From IMG/VR virus record IMGVR_UViG_3300029265_000561, positions 1-39,108 of that record: DNA of 39,108 nucleotides; one strand, written 5' to 3'. Shown piece after piece: positions 33,410 through 39,108 of the stretch (positions are counted from its first letter, which is position 1; each line of letters opens with the position of its first letter). The DNA comes from a virus. Under the pieces are notes generated by a model, which searched no databases, was not told where the DNA came from, and was given only the letters and a program-made list of their open reading frames with translations. The position numbers were made by a program, and so were the translations under genes.

Positions 33410-33781
33410 ATGACAGCAACCGTACAAGAAATAAAAGGTAATATGGTAGGAACTACCTCAATTATAATGAGAATTAAAGGGATGCGTAAGGATCAATCCT
33501 TTATAGTTTACCCTATCAACAAAGAAAGCCAAATTTTGACCATACAAAGCGGTACTAGAATCGCAAATGTAAGCATTGAAGGAATGGGGCAAATGAGTAA
33601 AAGCCACGCAAACGGGGCTTATTTTCATCATTTAAGTATTGATAAATTAACGCTTTTTAATTTCACCTTTGAAGACTGGCAAAAGATAAAAAAAGCTATT
33701 GGATTAACCGAAAGCCTAAAGGCTGGCAATAATGTAATTCATAGCGATAACAGCGCAGCAAAATCAATTTTTGAACTTTAA
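33410..33781 (+). CDS. Early protein, unknown
   Basis: 123 residues, beta-rich (TTSIIMRIKGMRKDQSFIVYPI, SQILTIQSGTRIANVSIEG), then a helical end (FEDWQKIKKAIGLTESL). ATG within the ACATCATG context typical of this region. No family recognised. Confidence 0.6.
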   Translation: MTATVQEIKGNMVGTTSIIMRIKGMRKDQSFIVYPINKESQILTIQSGTRIANVSIEGMGQMSKSHANGAYFHHLSIDKLTLFNFTFEDWQKIKKAIGLTESLKAGNNVIHSDNSAAKSIFEL

Positions 33782-33794
33782 AAAATAAAACATC

Positions 33795-33986
33795 ATGCAA
33801 ACAATATATTTAAACGTTAGAACTTCAGAAGGAATTGAGACAGTCGACCAATTTACACAAGGAAAGGACGCCCCGAAAGAATACAGAGAATTTAAAAAAT
33901 ACGTTAATGATATGGTATCTGATTATATTATGACAGGGCAAAACGTCTATAAATCTCAAAGAGCTACAAACTACTGGAAAAAATAA
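33795..33986 (+). CDS. Small early protein, unknown
   Basis: 63 residues, basic end (NVYKSQRATNYWKK), a short beta start (TIYLNVRTSEGIETVDQF) then a helix. AATAAAACATCATG leader. No family recognised. Confidence 0.5.
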   Translation: MQTIYLNVRTSEGIETVDQFTQGKDAPKEYREFKKYVNDMVSDYIMTGQNVYKSQRATNYWKK

Positions 33987-34009
33987 AAAACCATTTAAAA
34001 TAAAACATC

Positions 34010-34213
34010 ATGACAATTTACCAAGAATTAAAAGGAGAGTTAAGAAATTTTGCAAACAGACTAGGAACACAAGACAAGCCCATGAGAAGACAAAATTTAA
34101 ACGATTTTACGGACAGTTTAACAAAGCGAAATAATAACGGACTAAGCGAAATTAAAAAAGAGCAGGTTTATAACTGGCTAACTCTTTACTGTATAAAAAG
34201 ACACGAAAAATAA
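34010..34213 (+). CDS. Small basic helical early protein, unknown
   Basis: 67 residues, rich in Asn, Arg and Lys (YQELKGELRNFANRLGTQ, MRRQNLNDFTDSLTKRN, YNWLTLYCIKRHEK). Could bind nucleic acid. AATAAAACATCATG leader. No family recognised. Confidence 0.5.
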   Translation: MTIYQELKGELRNFANRLGTQDKPMRRQNLNDFTDSLTKRNNNGLSEIKKEQVYNWLTLYCIKRHEK

Positions 34214-34221
34214 AATTTAAA

Positions 34222-34268
34222 GCCGTTCCAGTTTAAAGGCTGGCAAGCATTGCGAGAATGTAAACGGC
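34222..34268 (+). promoter_or_regulatory. Three-way-junction leader RNA
   Basis: Closing stem GCCGTT/AACGGC (34222-34227 with 34263-34268); inside, CCAG/CTGG (34228-34243) and CAA/TTG (34244-34252). It sits in the 79-base gap before the ATG at 34293. No U-tract. Possibly a regulatory leader or an RNA processing site; no known riboswitch was recognised. Confidence 0.45.
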
Positions 34269-34292
34269 ACTAATTCAAAAAAAAACAACATC

Positions 34293-34427
34293 ATGACAGA
34301 TTTACAAATTTTAGAGCAACTTTTAAACGGTAATCACTTAAACCAAACCGAAATAATAAGAGCCGAAGAAATAGCCTATTTAATTAACATGCAATTAAAC
34401 AACCTCAAAAAAACAAATAAAATATAA
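34293..34427 (+). CDS. Tiny helical protein, 44 residues
   Basis: MTDLQILEQLLNGNHLNQTEIIRAEEIAYLINMQLNN and a Lys-rich end. Predicted two-helix protein with an AACATCATG start. No family recognised. Confidence 0.5.
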   Translation: MTDLQILEQLLNGNHLNQTEIIRAEEIAYLINMQLNNLKKTNKI

Positions 34428-34439
34428 AAACTTAAAACC

Positions 34440-34703
34440 ATGAAAAACGCAATTAATTTAGACCAAAGGACTTTTTTAGTGACTTTTTATTTAAAGTCTA
34501 CAAATCAAAAATTTATATTTAATACTGATGTACAGTTGATGAACCTAATAAAGTATCACGAACTCAAAGGAATTGAAAAAATTCAAGAGTTCAACACGAA
34601 TAAAAATTCATTTCAAAGAATTAACAAAAAGAATGTTCTTTCCTGCCTAAGTAATGACACACAAGCGACCTTCTTTTTAAAGCAACATGCTTTTTTTAAC
34701 TAA
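34440..34703 (+). CDS. Small early protein, unknown
   Basis: 87 residues, beta start (RTFLVTFYLKSTNQKFIFNTD), a mixed middle (LMNLIKYHELKGIEKIQEF) and a Phe-rich end. No family recognised. Confidence 0.5.
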   Translation: MKNAINLDQRTFLVTFYLKSTNQKFIFNTDVQLMNLIKYHELKGIEKIQEFNTNKNSFQRINKKNVLSCLSNDTQATFFLKQHAFFN

Positions 34704-34730
34704 AATTAAACAACCTCAAAAAAAACAATT

Positions 34731-35102
34731 ATGAATTTTACAGATACAATAAGCCAGAAGTACAACGGACTAAGCGTACAAGATTTAAAAGAGTTTAAAA
34801 ACCGCGAGATCTTTTTTAATTCAACTCAAAGCAGTTGTTTAGGTTCAGAGAATGCCGTTTTAACCCTTGAAAATTTACAGATCTTTAGTAATGCCATGAA
34901 TAATTTTTTTAAGCGGTTAAACGGCTCTAAGTTCCTGCAATACCCCGAAGAAAAAAGGGCAGAGCTTTTTTATAAGTGGGTGGGTAACTTTTTAAGCCAA
35001 AACCAAGAGACAAACAGAAGCATAAAAGAAATTTACAAAGGAACGCTTTTAAATGAATTGAAAGAAGCTTCTTTAATTTTCTATTTTCAAGAAACAAAGT
35101 AA
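34731..35102 (+). CDS. Helical early protein, unknown
   Basis: 123 residues, mostly helical (SVQDLKEFKNREIFFN, NLQIFSNAMNNFFKRL, REELFYKW-like region near 80, then NELKEASLIFYFQ). Followed by a structured leader before the next gene. No family recognised. Confidence 0.55.
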   Translation: MNFTDTISQKYNGLSVQDLKEFKNREIFFNSTQSSCLGSENAVLTLENLQIFSNAMNNFFKRLNGSKFLQYPEEKRAELFYKWVGNFLSQNQETNRSIKEIYKGTLLNELKEASLIFYFQETK

Positions 35103-35117
35103 TAAATATAATTAACT

Positions 35118-35162
35118 CCTTTGCAGGTTAACGACCACGAGCGCAGCAAGAGCGCACAGAGG
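35118..35162 (+). promoter_or_regulatory. Second three-way-junction leader RNA
   Basis: Closing stem CCTTTG/CAGAGG with one G-U (35118-35123 with 35157-35162); inside, GGT/ACC (35126-35136) and GCGC-agcaaga-GCGC (35141-35155). Locally GC-rich against an AT-rich background. It precedes the ATG at 35193 by 30 bases and resembles in plan the element at 34222. Confidence 0.45.
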
Positions 35163-35192
35163 AACAAAACAAATAATTTAATAATAAACATC

Positions 35193-35483
35193 ATGAGAAA
35201 CATAGATTTTAAAAACTTCAATTTGCAAGGCTTAAAAAGCCATTACACCGATATAAATTTAAGATTTGAAAACAGCACAAGAACGAAAGCGGATAATTTA
35301 ACAATTTCAGAATGTTTTTTAATTCCTCATATATCTAAAGGTGTGGAAAATTTATATTTCGATATAGTAGTTTATAACGCTGATGATAAAAACGACCAAA
35401 CCCAACACGTAATTAAGGGAAGCACAAAAGACAATATACAAGGAGTTAAAGAACTTTTAATTGAATTAATAAAGCAATCATGA
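35193..35483 (+). CDS. Early protein, unknown
   Basis: 96 residues from the ATG at 35193 (MRNIDFKNFN); a TTG start at 35121 would run through the leader hairpin and is rejected. Beta-rich middle (NLYFDIVVYNADDKNDQTQHVIKG) and a helical end. It overlaps the next gene by 4 bases (ATGA). Confidence 0.6.
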   Translation: MRNIDFKNFNLQGLKSHYTDINLRFENSTRTKADNLTISECFLIPHISKGVENLYFDIVVYNADDKNDQTQHVIKGSTKDNIQGVKELLIELIKQS

Positions 35484-35914
35484 AAACACAAAACGCAATT
35501 TATAACCAGCTTTTTAAATTAATAGAAAAAAAAATAGTTAACTATCGTGAAGACCTCACAGAAATTGATAAAAGAACCATTTTAAAAAACGGAAATACAA
35601 AGTTTATTCACATAAGCAGGAGAAACGGTACAAGTATGATAAATTTTTATAAAAGCGAAATTTTTCCGAAAGAAGGAGAAACAACAAAACATTTTTTTGA
35701 TAATTACGCAAGCAGAAAAAAAATATTAGATTCTACTTTTACAACTTTGGAATTTTACATTGAAAACGAACCTTTGGCAATATATTTTTTTGACGGCAAA
35801 AAGCTTTTAAAAATTAATTCTTTTAAAGCAATAGAACTTTTCAATAAATACAAAAACGCCCTATTAAACCAATGGAGTGAAGAAGAGGAAAAAAAAGAAC
35901 TTTTAAACTATTAA
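35480..35914 (+). CDS. Early protein, unknown
   Basis: 144 residues, helical start (YNQLFKLIEKKIVNYREDL), beta middle (TTLEFYIENEPLAIYFFDGKKLLKI) and an acidic/basic end (EEEEKKELL). Coupled to the preceding gene by overlap. No family recognised. Confidence 0.55.
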   Translation: MKTQNAIYNQLFKLIEKKIVNYREDLTEIDKRTILKNGNTKFIHISRRNGTSMINFYKSEIFPKEGETTKHFFDNYASRKKILDSTFTTLEFYIENEPLAIYFFDGKKLLKINSFKAIELFNKYKNALLNQWSEEEEKKELLNY

Positions 35915-35925
35915 AATAAAACACC

Positions 35926-36093
35926 ATGAAAACACAAATTTTAAAAAATCATAAAACAATAAAACTTATAAAATTTATTTGCCCTAATAATGGGATAAGT
36001 TACGGAGTTAAAACATTCTCAAAACTTGATAAAAGTTTAACCCTAGAAAAAGCAAAAGATCTTTTTTCTATACTTAAAAAATTACAAAGATGA
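35926..36093 (+). CDS. Small basic early protein, 55 residues
   Basis: MKTQILKNHKTIKLIKFICPNN, then GISYGVKTFSKLDKS and a helix (LEKAKDLFSILKKLQ). Its TGA overlaps the next ATG (ATGA). Function unknown. Confidence 0.5.
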   Translation: MKTQILKNHKTIKLIKFICPNNGISYGVKTFSKLDKSLTLEKAKDLFSILKKLQR

Positions 36094-36287
36094 TTAATAT
36101 TTGTTTACTTGAAAACTACGAAGACCAACCGCCAGCACTAGCAAAAATTTGCGAAAGCTGGAATAATAAAATCGAAAACGGTTTTAATTACCAAGACTGT
36201 GAGAAATTCAAAAAAGAAGTTGAAAATATAGGTTTTACTTTTGACTATGGACTTGACGCAATACCCTACGATTTGAAACCGCTATAA
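36090..36287 (+). CDS. Small acidic early protein, 65 residues
   Basis: MINICLLENYEDQPPALAKICESWNNK, then EKFKKEVENIGFTFDYGLDAIPYD. Acidic with several aromatics; no family recognised. The class A form of the repeated leader begins at its stop codon. Confidence 0.5.
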   Translation: MINICLLENYEDQPPALAKICESWNNKIENGFNYQDCEKFKKEVENIGFTFDYGLDAIPYDLKPL

Positions 36288-36304
36288 TTCTATCAAAAAA
36301 CACT

Positions 36305-36324
36305 CTTTACCAATTCACGCAAAA
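36305..36324 (+). repeat. Repeated leader element, copy 1 (class A)
   Basis: CTTTACCAATTCACGCAAAA, exact copy, 10 bases before the ATG at 36335. Preceded by AACCGCTATAATTCTA and CAAAAAACACT, shared with copy 3. Confidence 0.8.
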
Positions 36325-36334
36325 ATTAAACAAA

Positions 36335-36544
36335 ATGAAAATAAAATTAAACAAAGAAATAAGCCAAGGCTTAAAAGTTTTTAAATTACGAACAGTTGAT
36401 GTCATTCTTTTTTTAATTTCAAAAGGATTTGAAACAAAAAAAGAACCGTTTTCCACAAGCTTGCAAGAGCTAACATTTGAAAATAAAAAGGTAAAGAAGT
36501 GTTTTTTTGACACTTGCGAAAATACTATAATAATTAAATTTTAA
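36335..36544 (+). CDS. Small basic early protein, unknown
   Basis: 69 residues; helical start (LNKEISQGLKVFKLRTVDVILFLISKGFE), then TSLQELTFENKKVKKCFF. Preceded by leader element copy 1. No family recognised. Confidence 0.5.
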   Translation: MKIKLNKEISQGLKVFKLRTVDVILFLISKGFETKKEPFSTSLQELTFENKKVKKCFFDTCENTIIIKF

Positions 36545-36548
36545 AAAA

Positions 36549-36770
36549 ATGAAGGTATCAAATTTTAAAACCGATGAACTAGAAACTTTTTATAAAAAAG
36601 ATGAAATATTTTTTTTTAACTATCGAAAAATATATAAATTAATAAGGCTAAAAAACGAATTTAGTTTTTCACACCTAAAGACTCACGACAAAAAGGAAGG
36701 ACTTCCCTACATGGGTAGAGGTAGATTTTTAGCAGCAAAAGAAAGTTTTTATTTAAAATTAACAACCTAA
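36549..36770 (+). CDS. Small basic early protein, unknown
   Basis: 73 residues, Phe/Tyr/Lys-rich (YKKDEIFFFNYRKIYKLIRL, HDKKEGLPYMGRGRFLAAK). It starts 4 bases after the previous stop and shares its transcript. No family recognised. Confidence 0.5.
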   Translation: MKVSNFKTDELETFYKKDEIFFFNYRKIYKLIRLKNEFSFSHLKTHDKKEGLPYMGRGRFLAAKESFYLKLTT

Positions 36771-36791
36771 AAAAACTCTTTAAATTTTAAC

Positions 36792-36811
36792 CTTTACCAA
36801 TTCACGCAAAA
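36792..36811 (+). repeat. Repeated leader element, copy 2 (class B)
   Basis: Exact CTTTACCAATTCACGCAAAA, 17 bases before the ATG at 36829. Preceded by a TTTAA-rich flank shared with copy 4, not by the ACACT flank of copies 1 and 3. Confidence 0.8.
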
Positions 36812-36828
36812 TTTTAAAATAAAACATC

Positions 36829-37113
36829 ATGAAAAACACAACTTACACGCAAGAAAAGGAAAACGCATGGGATTTAAAAACCTTAAAACAATGCGGATTT
36901 ATAGAACCGTACAAAGACAACACAAAAAAGGTTCAATTTATGAGATATTGTAATAATTGCCTATCCTACGGCTATAACATGAAAACAAATACTTTCTATT
37001 TATGTACAAGTCCTGTTTTGGAATGTTCTATTTTAGAAATATTAAGCAGCCATAATACGTTTGAAGAATTAAAAGAAGCTTTCTATATAGAACGAAATAA
37101 AATAATTTACTAA
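36829..37113 (+). CDS. Cysteine-containing early protein, unknown
   Basis: 94 residues. YCNNCLSYGYN and YLCTSPVLEC give two Cys pairs that could bind zinc. Helical end (SSHNTFEELKEAFYIERN). Leader AAAATAAAACATCATG. No family recognised. Confidence 0.55.
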   Translation: MKNTTYTQEKENAWDLKTLKQCGFIEPYKDNTKKVQFMRYCNNCLSYGYNMKTNTFYLCTSPVLECSILEILSSHNTFEELKEAFYIERNKIIY

Positions 37114-37124
37114 AGTAAAAAATC

Positions 37125-37421
37125 ATGAAATTATTAAAATCATCAAATTACAACAACAAAGAGGTAATTAATTTTATAAAATCATCATTTTCAATTATGG
37201 AGTCTTTAAAATGTGCTTTTCAAACAAGTCAGTTTTTAGAAATTGAACACGTTAAGGTATATAAAAAAAATGATATTTATATAGTTGAATTAACAAATAT
37301 TCAAAACGTAACCTTATGCTCTAATCACTCAAAAACAGAAAAAACAAAAAGCAGGACTAAGGCAATAAAATTTATTCTTTTAAATATAGGTATCATAAGT
37401 AAAAAAGACTTTAATAATTAA
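37125..37421 (+). CDS. Small basic early protein, unknown
   Basis: 98 residues; helix (NKEVINFIKSSFSIMESL), beta pair (LEIEHVKVYKKNDIYIVELTNI), basic loop (KTEKTKSRTKAIKF). No family recognised. Confidence 0.55.
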   Translation: MKLLKSSNYNNKEVINFIKSSFSIMESLKCAFQTSQFLEIEHVKVYKKNDIYIVELTNIQNVTLCSNHSKTEKTKSRTKAIKFILLNIGIISKKDFNN

Positions 37422-37448
37422 ACCGCTATAATTCTAGCAAAAAACACT

Positions 37449-37468
37449 CTTTACCAATTCACGCAAAA
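37449..37468 (+). repeat. Repeated leader element, copy 3 (class A)
   Basis: Exact CTTTACCAATTCACGCAAAA, 17 bases before the ATG at 37486. Preceded by the same AACCGCTATAATTCTA and CAAAAAACACT flank as copy 1. Confidence 0.8.
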
Positions 37469-37485
37469 TTTTAAAATAAAACATC

Positions 37486-37731
37486 ATGAAAACAAAAACA
37501 GTAGTAGTAAGAAATTTAATAACAGATAAAGAAGATATTTATTTTAACAGATATTCTTTATCTGAAAACATGGTAAGCTCAATTATAAACCTAACAGATC
37601 AAAATAGAAACCTAATGAATACTGAATTAAGACAGAAGTATTTAAAAAAAATAGAAATGATACCCAGTATTAAAGGAGGAAAAACAGCCTATTCCCAAGA
37701 ATTTGATTTAGTAGCGTCATTCAGAGATTAA
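37486..37731 (+). CDS. Small early protein, unknown
   Basis: 81 residues; beta start (KTVVVRNLITDKEDIYFN) and helical middle (SSIINLTDQNRNLMNTELRQKYLKK). AAAATAAAACATCATG leader after copy 3. No family recognised. Confidence 0.55.
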   Translation: MKTKTVVVRNLITDKEDIYFNRYSLSENMVSSIINLTDQNRNLMNTELRQKYLKKIEMIPSIKGGKTAYSQEFDLVASFRD

Positions 37732-37754
37732 AAAAAAACTATTTAAACTTTAAC

Positions 37755-37774
37755 CTTTACCAATTCACGCAAAA
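37755..37774 (+). repeat. Repeated leader element, copy 4 (class B)
   Basis: Exact CTTTACCAATTCACGCAAAA, 15 bases before the ATG at 37790, with the TTTAA-rich flank of copy 2. Confidence 0.8.
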
Positions 37775-37789
37775 CTTTAAAATAAAACG

Positions 37790-37993
37790 ATGGAAACCCA
37801 CGAAATAAAAATATTTAAATTAATGTCTCAAGGATTAACACAAATAGAAGTTAGTAAAGAGTTGATTAAGCAAGGATATAAGGCAAGCTCCTTATCTAGT
37901 ATAGAAAAAAAGATAAAATCCGTTAGGCGAGAGTACAAAGCAAATACTAATTTTAAACTAGCTTTAATTTTAAGAGCTAAAAAAATAATATAA
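37790..37993 (+). CDS. Stand-alone LuxR-type HTH protein
   Basis: 67 residues. IFKLMSQGLTQIEVSKELI, then SSLSSIEKKIKSVRREYKANTNFKLALI, follows the GerE/LuxR HTH pattern (GLTxxEIAxxL, SxxTVxxHIxxIxxKL) closely. There is no receiver or ligand domain. It likely binds DNA and may regulate phage early genes or host promoters. It overlaps nothing and starts after leader element copy 4. Confidence 0.7.
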   Translation: METHEIKIFKLMSQGLTQIEVSKELIKQGYKASSLSSIEKKIKSVRREYKANTNFKLALILRAKKII

Positions 37994-37995
37994 TT

Positions 37996-38367
37996 ATGAA
38001 ACCACTATACAAAGCAGAGAACACAGTTAAGAAAATAATTGATTTCGCAACACTATTAAACGAGGAAAGCGAAAAGCAAATAAAAGAATACAATGATTTT
38101 AATAATTATATTGAACCTTTATTTTTTGAAAAGTTCGGGCATAATTATGAGTCTTCATTAAGTTCTATCTACCAAGGAGAAAGAAGAGATTTTTTAAACT
38201 TTCACAAAGCAGAAATTAAAGCCATTAAAAAAAGACCTAAAAACTATACAAAAAAGCATGAAAAATTAAGAATGATATTAATTGAATACGGATGTAAAGA
38301 ATTTGGAGACTGTATAATTGATGAAATAAGCGAAGTTTTTAATGCCAAACTAACACCCATAATATAA
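37996..38367 (+). CDS. Helical early protein, unknown
   Basis: 123 residues, helical and charged (TVKKIIDFATLLNEESEKQIKEY, RRDFLNFHKAEIKAIKKRPK, KKHEKLRMILIEYGCKEFGD). It starts 2 bases after the HTH gene stop and is cotranscribed. No family recognised. Confidence 0.55.
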   Translation: MKPLYKAENTVKKIIDFATLLNEESEKQIKEYNDFNNYIEPLFFEKFGHNYESSLSSIYQGERRDFLNFHKAEIKAIKKRPKNYTKKHEKLRMILIEYGCKEFGDCIIDEISEVFNAKLTPII

Positions 38368-38405
38368 AACACTAAAAACATGAAAAATAAACCCCTAAAA
38401 ACACT

Positions 38406-38425
38406 CTTTAACAATTCACGCAAAA
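38406..38425 (+). repeat. Repeated leader element, copy 5 (class A, one mismatch)
   Basis: CTTTAACAATTCACGCAAAA, one base different from the other four copies, preceded by the AAAACACT-type flank of class A. It ends 11 bases before the in-frame ATG at 38437. Confidence 0.75.
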
Positions 38426-38436
38426 AAATCACATTT

Positions 38437-38658
38437 ATGGAAGTTATAATTAGTTCAGTACCTAAAAATTTAATTGACCAAGATCCAGAGCGATTTGTAA
38501 ACTGGTTTACAGAAATTATAAAATCTGAATTTTCAAATGAGATAGACTTATTTATGGAAATACGCAGAAACGAACACTACAAATGTAGTTTGGAAAAGCT
38601 ATTAATTAAAAAACCTTTATTAAACGCAAAGGATATAGCGTTTTACATTAACAGTTAA
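38437..38658 (+). CDS. Small early protein, unknown
   Basis: 73 residues from the ATG at 38437 (MEVIISSVPKNLIDQDPERF). An in-frame ATG at 38380 exists, but the 57 bases between are a leader-element copy, so the later start is preferred. Acidic helical middle (NWFTEIIKSEFSNEIDLF). No family recognised. Confidence 0.55.
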   Translation: MEVIISSVPKNLIDQDPERFVNWFTEIIKSEFSNEIDLFMEIRRNEHYKCSLEKLLIKKPLLNAKDIAFYINS

Positions 38659-38668
38659 AAATAATACA

Positions 38669-38866
38669 ATGGCAAAAATACAAACTATCAATAGGCTAAT
38701 AAACGTTGAGGAAACTAAAGAAAGTGTAGATATTTCTATACTTAGCGGTTCTTTTACCTTCATAGTACTAACAGAAAAAGAATTTTATTTTGATGAAATG
38801 AGAGGTGATATGGAATCAAAAAGAAAAATAACAATAGGAACAAACCATATTATAGAGGTTTATTAA
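38669..38866 (+). CDS. Small early protein, unknown
   Basis: 65 residues, beta-rich (VDISILSGSFTFIVLTEKEFYF, RKITIGTNHIIEVY). It starts 10 bases after the preceding stop. No family recognised. Confidence 0.5.
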   Translation: MAKIQTINRLINVEETKESVDISILSGSFTFIVLTEKEFYFDEMRGDMESKRKITIGTNHIIEVY

Positions 38867-38878
38867 AAAAAAAACATC

Positions 38879-39085
38879 ATGAGCACAAGACTTTATAACA
38901 TAAAACAAATCAAAAAAGCAGACGTTAATTCCGCTTATAAATTTCAACTTGATAATTCAGATTGGGCAACCTTGATAGAGGAAAATGAAGAAATATTAGT
39001 AGAAAATGAAAATGGAGCTATTATAGGAATCGATGAATTATCTAATGAGGAACTGCAAATCGTAGTTTACAACCTAAACAACTAA
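38879..39085 (+). CDS. Small acidic early protein, unknown
   Basis: 68 residues, acidic (WATLIEENEEILVENENGAIIG, LSNEELQIVVYNL). ACATCATG start context. No family recognised. Confidence 0.5.
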   Translation: MSTRLYNIKQIKKADVNSAYKFQLDNSDWATLIEENEEILVENENGAIIGIDELSNEELQIVVYNLNN

Positions 39086-39088
39086 ATT

Positions 39089-39108
39089 ATGCAATTAACT
39101 GGAAAATG
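39089..39108 (+). CDS. Start of a further gene, cut by the window edge
   Basis: ATG at 39089 with frame open to the last base (MQLTGK and continuing). It begins 3 bases after the preceding stop and continues the early-gene array. Too short to say more. Confidence 0.4.

Noticed and set aside
36280-36300. TATAAT as a sigma-70 -10 box before copies 1 and 3 of the leader element
   Set aside because: Hosts of this phylum use TAnnTTTG promoters, no TTGACA box is at the right distance, and the motif is expected by chance in AT-rich DNA.

Overview
The window reads as part of the genome of a tailed phage infecting a member of the Bacteroidota, most likely a flavobacterium. The reasons are: AT-rich DNA; genes without Shine-Dalgarno sites but with A-rich leaders; several TAnnTTTG promoter boxes, the -7 element of this phylum; a signal peptide ending in Ser-Gln, as is common in this phylum; a DUF3127-type OB-fold protein; and a terminase and portal that recall the crAss-like and Cellulophaga podovirus lineages. 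No capsid gene, DNA polymerase or integrase lies in the window, and reading frames run off both ends, so the genome is larger.

Layout. (1) 1-8.8 kb: virion and packaging genes on the + strand: the end of a huge internal-virion or polyvalent protein, a small coiled-coil protein, the terminase large subunit and the portal. (2) 8.8-11.3 kb: a lysis cassette with three small membrane proteins, a zinc amidase and an overlapping spanin-like pair. (3) 11.3-22.8 kb: adhesion genes, dominated by a 2470-residue fibre with about 90 tandem 17-residue repeats, followed by a LamG-like protein, several small proteins and a second fibre with DUF11 and Ig/PKD-like domains that shares the first fibre's N-terminal anchor. 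A strong terminator ends this block. (4) 22.8-23.8 kb: a switch-like cassette: two leftward genes of unknown function, a divergent promoter region with a palindrome, and a rightward Cro/CI-type regulator. (5) 23.8-27.1 kb: nucleotide and DNA metabolism: dUTPase, OB-fold protein, Zn-finger/HTH protein, HNH nuclease, VRR-NUC nuclease, and a DUF1599/MazG-like protein. (6) 27.1-30.5 kb: a leftward operon with a winged-helix, possibly replication-initiator protein, small membrane and lipoproteins, a PP-loop enzyme remnant, and a helicase fused to DUF3820-like and DUF2493/SLOG-like domains. (7) 30.5-31.6 kb: about 1 kb without genes, rich in inverted repeats, ending in a consensus promoter and a tRNA-like structured RNA. 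(8) 31.6-39.1 kb: about 28 tiny rightward genes, probably early host-takeover accessory genes, separated by repeated leader elements and small hairpins.

The blocks fit a phage whose rightward late operon (packaging, lysis, adhesion) is insulated from a central regulatory and DNA-metabolism block and from an early region of rapidly changing small genes. The observations most worth following up are the hyper-repetitive fibre, the three-domain helicase fusion, the alternating 20-bp leader element in the early region, the tRNA-like RNA, and a terminator embedded in an antisense coding sequence.
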